DNA of 50,270 nt from Rhodospirillaceae bacterium (GCA_016845145.1 JAERTE010000066.1:1-50270), one strand, 5' to 3'; counted from the first letter of the stretch, positions 36,716 through 45,289 are shown. A program made the numbers and translations. Notes: generated from the letters alone by a model not told the origin.

Positions 36716-37390
36716 TTAGACAAACGGTGATTGGCCCGAGGCCGGATTACCGACCATGGCCAAGAATTCGCGGCGCGTCGCGGTATCATCGCGAAACGCA
36801 CCCAGCATGCGGCTGGTCACCATAGTGACGCCAGATTTGTGTACGCCGCGCGTCGTCATGCACTGATGGGCGGCTTCAATAACGACTGCGGTGCCCTTTG
36901 GTTCCAGCACTTCATCAATCAGGTTCGCCACTTGGGCCGTCATTTTTTCTTGGATTTGCAATCTCTTGGCGTAAACCTCAACCACCCGTGCCAGCTTGCT
37001 GATACCGACAACACGCCGATGCGGCAAATAGGCAACATGCGCCTTGCCGATGATCGGCGCCATGTGATGCTCACAATGGGACTCGAAGCGGATATCGCGC
37101 AGCAGAACGATCTCGTCGTATCCTTCGACTTCTTCAAAGGTCCGTTCCAACAAGGCCCTGGGAGAGGCGGAGTAACCATTGAAAAATTCTTCATAGGCGC
37201 GCGCCACCCGCGCCGGTGTGTCCAACAATCCTTCGCGAGCCGGGTCGTCTCCGGCCCATCTGATTAAGGTCCGGATCGCGGCCTCGGCTTCATCACGCGT
37301 CGGGCGATCTTTGGGCCCTATATTTTCCTCTTCGGAGGACACGCCGTCCTTTTCTTTGGAAACAACACTCAAATTCTCTTTTGCGGCCAT
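36716..37390 (-). CDS. folE: GTP cyclohydrolase I
   Basis: 224 residues from the ATG at 37390 (AGGTGG upstream). It converts GTP to dihydroneopterin triphosphate for folate or related pterins. [22 protein letters not shown] has the zinc and catalytic residues, and [15 protein letters not shown] the second zinc cysteine and substrate site. An extra N-terminal stretch of about 40 charged residues is not in the core enzyme. Confidence 0.96.
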   Translation of the reverse strand: MAAKENLSVVSKEKDGVSSEEENIGPKDRPTRDEAEAAIRTLIRWAGDDPAREGLLDTPARVARAYEEFFNGYSASPRALLERTFEEVEGYDEIVLLRDIRFESHCEHHMAPIIGKAHVAYLPHRRVVGISKLARVVEVYAKRLQIQEKMTAQVANLIDEVLEPKGTAVVIEAAHQCMTTRGVHKSGVTMVTSRMLGAFRDDTATRREFLAMVGNPASGQSPFV

Positions 37391-37497
37391 GAAATCCACC
37401 TGTTCGTCTCAATCCGGCTTCCGCCAAGGGTTTTGAAATGGGGGCACATCAGGCGACCGTCAACCCCATATCGTCAATGAGCTACGAAGTGATCCAC

Positions 37498-37905
37498 TTA
37501 ATGGACCGCTGACGGCCGATCAAAGCCATCTAAGGAAAACGCCGGAACTTCGACGTCAAACCGTTCTCCATCTGCGCCGATCATATGAAAGCGACCCGAC
37601 ATAAATCCCGTCGCCGTGGCCAATGGCGTACCGCTGCTATAGGTAAACGACTCACCTGGGGCCAGTACCGGTTGTTCACCAATGACCCCATCTCCAACGA
37701 CATCGTGCTTCCCGCCCAGGCCGTCCGCGATGCGCCAATGGCGATAAAGTAATTGCACCGGTGATCCCCCCTGATTTTCGATCCGCACATGGTAAGCCCA
37801 TACATAGCGACCGTCTTCCGGTTCGGAATGATCGGGCAGATATTCCGGCGAAATGGCGACAATCACGCCATGGGTCGCTTCTTGGTACACATCACTTTTT
37901 TTCAT
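37498..37905 (-). CDS. apaG: ApaG-family protein
   Basis: 135 residues from the ATG at 37905; the frame opens at 37926. One fibronectin-type fold: YVWAYHVRIENQGGSPVQLLYRHWRI and PVLAPGESFTYSSGTPLATATGFMSGRF are family signatures. ApaG is linked to Co2+/Mg2+ resistance and diadenosine polyphosphate metabolism in enterobacteria; the exact role is unclear. It lies 107 nt upstream of folE on the same strand. Confidence 0.93.
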   Translation of the reverse strand: MKKSDVYQEATHGVIVAISPEYLPDHSEPEDGRYVWAYHVRIENQGGSPVQLLYRHWRIADGLGGKHDVVGDGVIGEQPVLAPGESFTYSSGTPLATATGFMSGRFHMIGADGERFDVEVPAFSLDGFDRPSAVH

Positions 37906-38070
37906 CAAAATCGAACATCCAGCCAAAGAAGTTGACTAACAATAGGCGAAATCGCCAGAAAGATAAAAACTAAAGCCAATTGATTCACATCAAGGAATCA
38001 TAGGCTATGGGATATACCATAAGATATATCGCATGCTTAATGTTGGATAACACCTGCACAAGGTGAATTG

Positions 38071-39666
38071 ATGGTAGAAGCTCGCCGCGACAGTTTTCGA
38101 CCCGGCCGACGAGCGGCGATCGCCCGCATCGTAATCGGCGTACTGATGCTTGTAGTTGTCGTGGGCGGCACAGCCATATCATTGGGAACTGCGGAGTTGT
38201 TGCAAACCGTCGCGGATGAGTGGCACGGGCAGCGTAAATTATCTGAACATAAAGGCCAGATGCTCGCCAGAATTCGCCAGCACATGGGCTATGGCGGGAT
38301 GATTCATCACTTTAAGAACTTCGTTTTGCGCAAGGATCCGGCGCTGCTCTCCAAGATTCAGGGTAATCTCAAGGAGTTGAACACCACCTTCAGCGAGATT
38401 AGCAAAACCAGATTGACTGGCGACGAAATCGAGGCTCTCGCCAAACTTCAGAAAATCGTTGAACAGTACGCACTCAATCTGGCCATCGCCATTCGCGCGT
38501 CTCAAGAGAGTTGGACTGCAGAACGAACAGATTCTCACGTCCGAGTCGATGACGGCCCTGCCTATGAAGCATTGCAAATCCTCCACAACACTTGGTTCGC
38601 CGAATTCAAGGAAGACACAATCCGTTTCGAGGCCGTGATCGCGGAGGGAATTTACGGTCTAAGAATCACCACCGCGTTCATACCGTTGCTGGTCATATCC
38701 GGATTCGTCATTTTGTGGTTTACCCAGCGCCTGACCCGCGAAATCGCCATCCGCAAACAGGCCGAGCATAAACTTCTATTGGCGGAAACGGTGTTCGATT
38801 CCATCAGCGAAGCGGCCATGGTAACCAATGCAAGCAACGAAATTATAGTCGTCAATCCGGCATTCTCGGCAATCACCGGCTATCAACCCGAAGAGGTCAT
38901 CGGCAATAACCCCCGAATGCTTGCATCGGGGCAGCATGATGCTGCGTTTTATCAGGATATGTGGGCCCACCTCACCGAGCACGGGTCCTGGCAGGGAGAG
39001 ATATGGAACCGGCGACGCTCCGGCCAGATTTATCCCGAACGCCTCTCCATCGTTAAATCACCGACTTCCGAGGCCGGTCTGGGCGAATACATCGCGATCT
39101 TCACCGACATCACGGACCAAAAAGCCAAGGAAGATCATATTCTCCATATGGCCCATCATGACCGTTTGACCGGCCTCCCCAACCGAACGCTATTCAATGA
39201 CCGCCTCGATATCGCCATCAAAGCATCAACTCGGCAAAAAACCGGGGTTACAGTCATGTTTATCGATCTTGATGGTTTCAAGGCGGTCAACGACACCCTG
39301 GGCCATGCCGCCGGAGATGACTTGCTGTGTCAGGTGACGGCCCGATTCAACGCCTGTGTCCGCAGTGCGGACACATTGTCTCGTTTCGGCGGCGACGAAT
39401 TTGCTATCGTTTTGGCCAGCGTGACAGATCGAATTGGTGGAGAGCGGGTTGCGGAAAAACTCCTACAATCCCTGCACGAACCGTTCCTCGTCGAAGGCAA
39501 GGAAGCATCGGTCGGCGCCAGCATCGGCATGGCGATTTTCCCGGACGACGGGGCCTCTCCCGAAGAGATCATAGGCCAAGCCGATGCCGCGATGTATGCG
39601 GTCAAGAATTCGGGTAAAAATGGCTATCGCTACGCCAATGAATTGGCAAAAACCGAAGATCGTTGA
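38071..39666 (+). CDS. Membrane-bound PAS-GGDEF diguanylate cyclase
   Basis: 531 residues from the ATG at 38071 with AAGGTGA upstream. Membrane segment at about 16-38, a mostly helical periplasmic sensor, a second segment at about 200-218, a PAS domain (about 235-360), then GGDEF. The active site is RFGGDEFAIV, and RSAD five residues before it is the inhibitory RxxD site, so product inhibition by c-di-GMP is likely. It makes c-di-GMP, the opposite of the EAL protein at 9288. The periplasmic ligand is unknown. Confidence 0.93.
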   Translation: MVEARRDSFRPGRRAAIARIVIGVLMLVVVVGGTAISLGTAELLQTVADEWHGQRKLSEHKGQMLARIRQHMGYGGMIHHFKNFVLRKDPALLSKIQGNLKELNTTFSEISKTRLTGDEIEALAKLQKIVEQYALNLAIAIRASQESWTAERTDSHVRVDDGPAYEALQILHNTWFAEFKEDTIRFEAVIAEGIYGLRITTAFIPLLVISGFVILWFTQRLTREIAIRKQAEHKLLLAETVFDSISEAAMVTNASNEIIVVNPAFSAITGYQPEEVIGNNPRMLASGQHDAAFYQDMWAHLTEHGSWQGEIWNRRRSGQIYPERLSIVKSPTSEAGLGEYIAIFTDITDQKAKEDHILHMAHHDRLTGLPNRTLFNDRLDIAIKASTRQKTGVTVMFIDLDGFKAVNDTLGHAAGDDLLCQVTARFNACVRSADTLSRFGGDEFAIVLASVTDRIGGERVAEKLLQSLHEPFLVEGKEASVGASIGMAIFPDDGASPEEIIGQADAAMYAVKNSGKNGYRYANELAKTEDR

Positions 39667-39673
39667 TCTGCGT

Positions 39674-40636
39674 TCAATCCGGGCTGCACGACGCGCCGCC
39701 AAGAACACAGAACTTGGCACAATGTGGATGGTTGAGGCGAACGGCATCGGCCGCATCGGCTAAATCGGCACCCAGTTCAAATGCCGAATCATAGGGCAAC
39801 AACGTACAAGGCACCACGGCCGGCGCATCGGCACCGCGTTTTCGGACCACCATGCGCGAGGTCGCGCACATGATCGATTCCGGTTTCACACCAAGGATAT
39901 CCCAGCAATGAACCGTAATCTCGGGAACATCGACTGCTGTATCCATTTCCGGGAACAGCACCAAACTTCCCGGGTCGTCGGCGGCAACGGGGATACCCTC
40001 TTCCACAAACAGCCTCTCATAACCAGCACGCGCCTGCTCTTCCGTCTCGTTCCAGCAAGTCCGACCGGCAACGGCCAGATTGAACCCACTCTCCGCCAAC
40101 CACGATAGGCCATCCATGGTCGGAACCCAGGTCCCTTCGCCCCGGATATCCTCATGGTGCTCGCGCGTGAAGTGATCGAGCGATACCCTGAACGTCAGAG
40201 CATTACCGTGCCTTCGCTTGAGATCGAGCAATTGCTGTTTTTTGTGATGCAGCGGTTTCATGGCATTGGTAAGCACCAGCGCCCGATATCCTCGGCCCAA
40301 AGCTTCCGCCAACATTTCCGGTAGTTGTCTGTTCATAAAAGGCTCACCGCCGGTAAACGCAACCTCTTCCAGGCCGTATCCTTCGTGCTCCACCTCATCG
40401 AGATAGCGCCGCACATCGTCCAAAGTCAGGTAGGCGAGATCATCGTTGGTGGGGCTCGAGTCCATATAGCAATTGACACAGGTAATATTGCACAAACTGC
40501 CTGTGTTGAACCAAAGTGTGCGCAAATGCGTGAGCGCAACAACCGCTCGCTCTTCGCCTTTCGCGGTCGTCATTGGATCGAGAAATTTTTCCGCGCCGCG
40601 TTGCGCGGTGTTGGCCGGCTGGAGGTCAAGCATCAT
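39674..40636 (-). CDS. Radical SAM protein
   Basis: 320 residues. CNITCVNC puts the 4Fe-4S cluster cysteines at 49, 53 and 56. VAFTGGEPFMNRQLP is the GGEP motif for SAM binding. Five more cysteines lie in the C-terminal third (ITVHCWDILG, IMCATSRM, VVPCTLLPY, CAKFCVLGGASC), which suggests an extra Fe-S cluster of the twitch/SPASM kind. The substrate cannot be told. It is convergent with the GGDEF gene and lies next to the tRNA-Gly integration site. Confidence 0.85.
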   Translation of the reverse strand: MMLDLQPANTAQRGAEKFLDPMTTAKGEERAVVALTHLRTLWFNTGSLCNITCVNCYMDSSPTNDDLAYLTLDDVRRYLDEVEHEGYGLEEVAFTGGEPFMNRQLPEMLAEALGRGYRALVLTNAMKPLHHKKQQLLDLKRRHGNALTFRVSLDHFTREHHEDIRGEGTWVPTMDGLSWLAESGFNLAVAGRTCWNETEEQARAGYERLFVEEGIPVAADDPGSLVLFPEMDTAVDVPEITVHCWDILGVKPESIMCATSRMVVRKRGADAPAVVPCTLLPYDSAFELGADLADAADAVRLNHPHCAKFCVLGGASCSPD

Positions 40637-40784
40637 CGGGTCCCTGAGGATTCATCAATTCAATACATATTCGGAAATTTGAAAGCGCTTTCTTTTAGAC
40701 CGGACGGGGTGGTTTGGGCCAATCAAATATAAGTTATTGGCGGAGATTCATGGGTCTACGTCCTGTTTCCGTGCTGTCGGTTCC

Positions 40785-40812
40785 TTGCGTGGCCGGCGGG
40801 CATGTCTTATAT
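40785..40812 (+). promoter_or_regulatory. Predicted tRNA-Gly promoter
   Basis: TTGCGT (40785-40790), 16 nt, then TTATAT (40807-40812), placing the transcription start just before the tRNA at 40824. With the tRNA cut short, this promoter now points into the integrase gene. Confidence 0.5.
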
Positions 40813-40823
40813 GTCGCCACATT

Positions 40824-40860
40824 GCGGGTGTAGCTCAGTGGTAGAGCACGAGCTTCCCAA
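40824..40860 (+). tRNA. tRNA-Gly(CCC), 5' half only (left junction of the integrated element)
   Basis: The 37 nt give the acceptor strand GCGGGTG, the D arm GCTC-AGTGGTA-GAGC, the 5' anticodon stem CGAGC and the loop TTCCCAA with anticodon CCC at 40856-40858. The sequence then leaves the tRNA exactly where the 3' stem GCTCG should begin; instead TCTCC and AT-rich DNA follow. This is a displaced 5' half, as produced by a recombinase that crosses over in the anticodon loop. Confidence 0.85.
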
Positions 40861-40902
40861 TCTCCTAATTTGACATTATTTCCTTATTTTCTGCGGCACT
40901 TG

Positions 40903-40925
40903 ACTGTATCAATAACTGTATCAAT
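40903..40925. repeat. Two 11-bp direct repeats between att site and integrase gene
   Basis: ACTGTATCAAT occurs at 40903-40913 and 40915-40925. A 12-bp period beside the crossover point is what recombinase arm-binding sites look like. Confidence 0.6.
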
Positions 40926-40981
40926 TCGGTTATTTGTGCTACCTTTGCATCAAATCTGAACCAGAGTCTGGTGAAACGCAA

Positions 40982-42226
40982 ATGGTAGACCATAAGCCAA
41001 ATGTCAAAGGGTTATCCGTACGGCATGGGTCATGGCATCTTCGACGCATGGTCAAGGGGCGACTGATCAATAAAGCCATTGGTCGAATCGATATCATGCC
41101 TCTTCAGGAAGCTGAGAAAATTGCAATCGACCTCCTAAATGGCAAATCTCTATTCGCTGCCACGTCTTCTACCAAAACACTGAGCGACGTAATAGATGAC
41201 TGGCTCAGCTCCCCAAGAGGCATCGGATTTAAACAATCCTACCGTGATCTAATTCTCCGATACAGCCGAACAAAGTTTCCCGAGTTTATGGGGCGCCCAA
41301 TAGGCGATATCGATAAGCAAGAGATAAGGGACTGGTATAGAAAAGGGGCAAATGCCCCCACATCAACAGACGGAGCATTTCGCGTGCTTCATACCGCTTT
41401 TGAATACGCGATCGCGCTTGAGATGATTGAACACAATCCTTGCCAAACTGTATCGAGAACTGGGCGATACAAGAAATCAAAGCGAACTGGGCACATCGCC
41501 TCAAATGGTGGAGATATAGGGCGATTTGCTTGGGCTTTGGTTCAATACGCACCGCCTCAAAGAAAGCGGAGCCACGAAACTGCCCGAGATGCGATCCTAT
41601 TGCTGCTGATAACTGGAATGCGCTCTGACGAGGTCAAGTCTTTAAAGTGGAGCAATGTCGATTTTGTTAAAAAGCAATTTACCCTGATCGATACCAAGAA
41701 CCGCAGAAACCATACCATACCAATGACACGACTAATGTACGCCATGTTCAAATCCCGATACGAAAACATAGTAAACTTAGGCAAAACCCTTAAAGGCAAC
41801 CAAGCCTCGACGTACGTATTTCCCAATAGGGTTGGCAGTGGCCATATAACCGATTTCAGAAAAACGATGGCTGGGTTGTGTGAATTTGCCGGAATTAATC
41901 GAATAACACCCCACGATTTACGAAGAACATTCGTTACTATAGGAAATGAATTAGATATCGACTATGAGAGCATTAAAAGAATGGTGAATCACGCTACTGA
42001 CGTAACTGGCGATTATATGCAAGTAACTCCAGTATCTCTGCGTGATAAATTTGAGAGAATTTCAAACCACATTTCGATGTCTATGCCAGTTAGCATCAAT
42101 GGAATATCTTATGAGTCCGGTGCGGGTGAACCAGATAACCTTCTGAATCTTCTTTATGGGGACAAGAGCGAAGTTTCTTTTCATCCGTCAGCAACTAAAG
42201 ACGCCGATTACTACAATGGGCTTTAG
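40982..42226 (+). CDS. int: Tyrosine recombinase (integrase)
   Basis: 414 residues from the ATG at 40982, with GGTGA 8 nt upstream; the frame opens with TTG at 40934. An N-terminal arm-binding domain of about 60 residues, a core-binding SAM-like domain (SDVIDDWLSS to NPCQTVSRTG) and the catalytic domain follow. Catalytic residues visible: R in ITGMRSDEVKSLKW, HxxR in TPHDLRRTF, the second histidine in MVNHATD and the nucleophile in GDYMQV. It presumably made the integration in tRNA-Gly. The next gene starts 5 nt later. Confidence 0.93.
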   Translation: MVDHKPNVKGLSVRHGSWHLRRMVKGRLINKAIGRIDIMPLQEAEKIAIDLLNGKSLFAATSSTKTLSDVIDDWLSSPRGIGFKQSYRDLILRYSRTKFPEFMGRPIGDIDKQEIRDWYRKGANAPTSTDGAFRVLHTAFEYAIALEMIEHNPCQTVSRTGRYKKSKRTGHIASNGGDIGRFAWALVQYAPPQRKRSHETARDAILLLLITGMRSDEVKSLKWSNVDFVKKQFTLIDTKNRRNHTIPMTRLMYAMFKSRYENIVNLGKTLKGNQASTYVFPNRVGSGHITDFRKTMAGLCEFAGINRITPHDLRRTFVTIGNELDIDYESIKRMVNHATDVTGDYMQVTPVSLRDKFERISNHISMSMPVSINGISYESGAGEPDNLLNLLYGDKSEVSFHPSATKDADYYNGL

Positions 42227-42231
42227 TCGGT

Positions 42232-43914
42232 ATGAATAATCATGTTGATATATCGGGCAATCGAGCTGGCCCATCAAACTCCAGACGCAACAACCCGTAT
42301 TTCTGCTCCGAGTTTAAGCAGGTCAAATCCGCTGTGGATGAGCTATATACCGAGTACGAGGCATACATCAAAGACGGGAAATTACAGCAAGGCAAAGGCA
42401 GTTATACCGTACGCAAAGATGACGTTGCTAAGATTAAGCGCCACATCGAAAACCTGATCCTCGATCTCTATGCCGTATGGAAAAGCGATAAGACCAAGTT
42501 TCTCGGATACAGCCGCGATCAAGGCCAATTCAGGAAAGCCCCACCAAAGGAAGATCGGCCCCAGTCACGCAAGGACAAAGGTTGGGCCAGCTATTACGAT
42601 TACTTCAACAAGCGCCCCATGCTCAGCAAGACGTTCTTCATTGGCGTCATCGACTTTCTAATTGAGTACGATTACGTCGATCCCAAGCTCGCTGACTCAT
42701 ACAAACAAAGCGCCGCTGCTGGCACGCCCAGAGCAACGAAATCATCTCGCATTCGAGCCACAAACAAGCTGATAAACTTGCTGCATCAGCATGAAGTGAG
42801 CTGGCCTGCCATCCAAATCAATCCCGATATGCCCTTCATCGTTCTCAGGGACGAGAAGAAGAAACATCTTCCCTTCGATCCTGATGACCACCCCGAGATC
42901 AAGGCTATGCAAGCAAATCTTCGAGAGATCAATCGAGTACTGGATTGGTGTCATATTGACCTGAATCTTCCCGACGACGAACTCGAAAAGCTGCAGAAGA
43001 GAATGGCCAGAAAGGCAAAGCGAGATGATGAAGACGCTCAAGACGGCGATGATGTGGATGACATCGAAGAAGGCGATGACGAGGAAGAGTACCGGGAACC
43101 CTTCGACCTGACCAACAAGATGCTGAGGCGTAAGTTCATCAACGACTTCAACTCAGCCGGTAGGTTCTATGGTGGATGGTGGCAGGGCTGCCCAAAGGAA
43201 TACCGCAAACACATCACCATCAATCACAAGATGACTGCGGAGCTGGACTACGGAACCATTCAACCGCACATCCTGTACGCCAAGGCAGGGCATCCAGTTC
43301 CTGATGATTCTTATCTCGTGGGTGATTGGGATGAATCACTTCGGGATGTGTTCAAGAAAGCGTTCAACCAACTCGTAAACTCGAAGCCATCGACAAGGGA
43401 CGAACTCGACCGGCTCAGCCCCAGCATCAACCCTGCCACCTTGCCTAAGGGCTGGGAAGAGATGACCAAGAACGAGCGCAAGCCATATAGGCTTCAGGAG
43501 TTTGAACGATTAACTGGAAAGACATACGAAACACTGCTCATTGACTTCATCGAATACCATAAGCCAATTGATGAGTATTTCTTCTCTGGTGCATGGAAGT
43601 GGTTGCAGCGTATAGATTCAGATATAGCTGAAAAGGTAATGCTTAAGCTCATTCTATCAGGTAAGAAAATAGCCGTATTGCCTATACATGATTCATTCAT
43701 CGCTCCTATTGAAGAACATAGAAACAACATATTGATTACCTTCGAGGCTATGAAGGAAGCGTATAGAGAGGTTATTGGTTCTGGTTGTAAGATTGATCTT
43801 AAAGACTTTATAAGTGCTGACAGTTATAACGCCACTGTGTTTGATGTCCCTGATGAGCATATCACCTATAAGCAGAACTCAGTAGACTGGATCAATCTAA
43901 GAGGGGGTGGGTAG
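42232..43914 (+). CDS. Polymerase-like protein with single-subunit-polymerase motifs A, B and C
   Basis: 560 residues, soluble, not identified with certainty. From about 310: GRFYGGWWQ, then ELDYGTIQPHILYAKAG (337-353), which resembles motif A of family A DNA polymerases (DYSQIELRxLA) with D339; RDVFKKAFNQLVNSK (371-385) resembles the O-helix RxxxKxxxN pattern; AVLPIHDSFIAP (481-492) resembles motif C (HD) with D487. A highly acidic stretch lies at about 265-288. The first 250 residues are unlike anything I know. Proteins with this C-terminal half recur in proteobacterial islands as hypothetical proteins. It may replicate the element; untested. Confidence 0.6.
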   Translation: MNNHVDISGNRAGPSNSRRNNPYFCSEFKQVKSAVDELYTEYEAYIKDGKLQQGKGSYTVRKDDVAKIKRHIENLILDLYAVWKSDKTKFLGYSRDQGQFRKAPPKEDRPQSRKDKGWASYYDYFNKRPMLSKTFFIGVIDFLIEYDYVDPKLADSYKQSAAAGTPRATKSSRIRATNKLINLLHQHEVSWPAIQINPDMPFIVLRDEKKKHLPFDPDDHPEIKAMQANLREINRVLDWCHIDLNLPDDELEKLQKRMARKAKRDDEDAQDGDDVDDIEEGDDEEEYREPFDLTNKMLRRKFINDFNSAGRFYGGWWQGCPKEYRKHITINHKMTAELDYGTIQPHILYAKAGHPVPDDSYLVGDWDESLRDVFKKAFNQLVNSKPSTRDELDRLSPSINPATLPKGWEEMTKNERKPYRLQEFERLTGKTYETLLIDFIEYHKPIDEYFFSGAWKWLQRIDSDIAEKVMLKLILSGKKIAVLPIHDSFIAPIEEHRNNILITFEAMKEAYREVIGSGCKIDLKDFISADSYNATVFDVPDEHITYKQNSVDWINLRGGG

Positions 43915-43934
43915 GGGTTATCTTCATTGGGCTT

Positions 43935-43990
43935 ATGAAGTGCCTGCATAGAGCTAGGGGTGTTGCTATATCTCTATGCAGTAACTTCAT
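43935..43990. repeat. Long inverted repeat 1 of the non-coding region
   Basis: ATGAAGT-gc-CTGCATAGAG (43935-43953) pairs with CTCTATGCAG-ta-ACTTCAT (43972-43990): 17 of 19 positions match, 18-nt loop. It starts 20 bp after the polymerase-like gene. Confidence 0.8.
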
Positions 43991-43996
43991 TGTAAT

Positions 43997-44058
43997 TACT
44001 CAATACACTTATGGTAATTCTTATAGAACATACTGTATAATGTTAAGTGTATTGAGTA
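43997..44058. repeat. Long inverted repeat 2 of the non-coding region
   Basis: TACTCAATACACTTA (43997-44011) and TAAGTGTATTGAGTA (44044-44058) are perfect 15-bp arms with a 32-nt AT-rich spacer, itself partly palindromic (TTATA to TATAA). Confidence 0.85.
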
Positions 44059-44118
44059 GTGTTATATTGTCTTCAGTGCTTAGTTAATAAGAACTAGCCT
44101 CTGATACCTATATAGTAA

Positions 44119-44182
44119 CTATGTTGTTCTCATTACTAACCCACGAATACATACTATATATAGTATTCATTAGCCAACATAG
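44119..44182. repeat. Nested palindromes 3 of the non-coding region
   Basis: The perfect 16-bp palindrome ATACTATATATAGTAT (44151-44166) lies between the arms CTATGTTG (44119-44126) and CAACATAG (44175-44182). The stretch 43915-44400 has no gene and holds these repeats, AT-rich DNA and the region before hns. It could be a replication origin, a structured RNA or a set of operator sites. Confidence 0.7.
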
Positions 44183-44346
44183 CACATCATGCTGAATACA
44201 CATCAACTGGCTAGGCTCCTGCAACAGCTCAAGCATTCCAGATAGCACCAATGCCCATCGATCTTAGCAGACCCCCCTGGCTATTACCCCCATATCTACG
44301 CTGTATTTGATATATTGCCCTTCCCCGTATACCCTTGCTTACAGAA

Positions 44347-44378
44347 TGCCCCTAGGAGGCCCTGTATTGCCCCAGGAG
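44347..44378 (+). promoter_or_regulatory. Two direct repeats just before the H-NS-type gene
   Basis: TGCCCCTAGGAG (44347-44358) and TGCCCCAGGAG (44368-44378) start 21 bp apart, two helical turns, and end 23 bp before the ATG. They could be operator sites for control of the gene. Confidence 0.35.
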
Positions 44379-44401
44379 CGCCATCTCGAAAGGATACACC
44401 A

Positions 44402-44710
44402 ATGACCAGCCCAGACCTAACAAAGCTCTCTGTCGGCCAACTGAGAGCCTTGCAGCAAGATGCCGAGAAGCAGATCAAAGCGAAGCAGGCTGAGGAGCGC
44501 AAAGCTGTCATTCAGAAGATGCGCCAGGTTGCCATTGATGCAGGCTATGATCCTGACGAGCTGATGGGGAAGAGCAAGAAAGCCACAGGCAAGTTGCCGC
44601 CTAAGTACAGAGACCCTGAGTCTGGGAAGACTTGGAGTGGCAAAGGGCCTGTTCCTAAGTGGGCTCAGCCTTATAAGGCTAGTGGTAGGATGGATGAGGT
44701 GGCGGTGTAG
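44402..44710 (+). CDS. H-NS-family nucleoid-associated protein
   Basis: 102 residues from the ATG at 44402 (AAAGGA upstream). The N-terminal half (about 5-50) is a charged coiled coil for dimerisation. The C-terminal domain has KYRDPESGKTWSGKGPVPKWAQPY, the H-NS DNA-binding signature (YRxPxxxxxTWxGxGxxPxW). Such proteins bind AT-rich foreign DNA and silence it. The gene sits in the AT-rich element, so it may keep the element quiet or shield it. Confidence 0.9.
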   Translation: MTSPDLTKLSVGQLRALQQDAEKQIKAKQAEERKAVIQKMRQVAIDAGYDPDELMGKSKKATGKLPPKYRDPESGKTWSGKGPVPKWAQPYKASGRMDEVAV

Positions 44711-44713
44711 GAC

Positions 44714-45289
44714 ATGGCTAAAATTCCATACACTTTTAAAGCCAAACACCATTTAAATTTATGGAGAACCTTTCTTATAGTTGCAACAGCAGCTCTAATA
44801 TCATTGCCTTTAATGGCTGACTATGCTTACTCAAAAGAGAATCGGAACATCATCGTTTCTCTTTACGTTAAGATCAAACAATCGAACGAAGAGTTAAAGA
44901 GATTACGTCAACTTCACGCTAACAGGAATGTAGAAGAGATTCATAGGCTCAATTACTTCGAAGATCGGCATTTACTATCCCAATGGGTTATTAGTGTAGA
45001 CAAATCGGATTACGCAGGAATGATGTTAATTGGGTGCATGACTTTACAGACTAATCTGTCACAAAATGAGGCCCGTATTTTACATGAAAATAGGATAAAG
45101 AAATCTATTAAATCTGCAATGAATCAACTAGATCGATTAGAGTCGGGTGTGCGTTATATCATTGAATCCAATATAAAGTTTAACAAGGGTCTCTTAGCCG
45201 ATCTAGACGATATGTTTTACGAAATCGAGTGTCATGACGAGAGTCAGCCTAGCCTATTGGGACAGATAAGTCCTATCCGGAAAGAATAG
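44714..45289 (+). CDS. Hypothetical protein with one N-terminal membrane segment
   Basis: 191 residues. One hydrophobic segment (WRTFLIVATAALISLPLMA, about 17-35) follows a basic start; the rest is helical and probably periplasmic or cytoplasmic coiled coil (KIKQSNEELKRLRQLHANRNVEE). No domain is recognised. It begins 3 nt after hns and may be translated with it. Codon use is AT-rich. Confidence 0.6.
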   Translation: MAKIPYTFKAKHHLNLWRTFLIVATAALISLPLMADYAYSKENRNIIVSLYVKIKQSNEELKRLRQLHANRNVEEIHRLNYFEDRHLLSQWVISVDKSDYAGMMLIGCMTLQTNLSQNEARILHENRIKKSIKSAMNQLDRLESGVRYIIESNIKFNKGLLADLDDMFYEIECHDESQPSLLGQISPIRKE

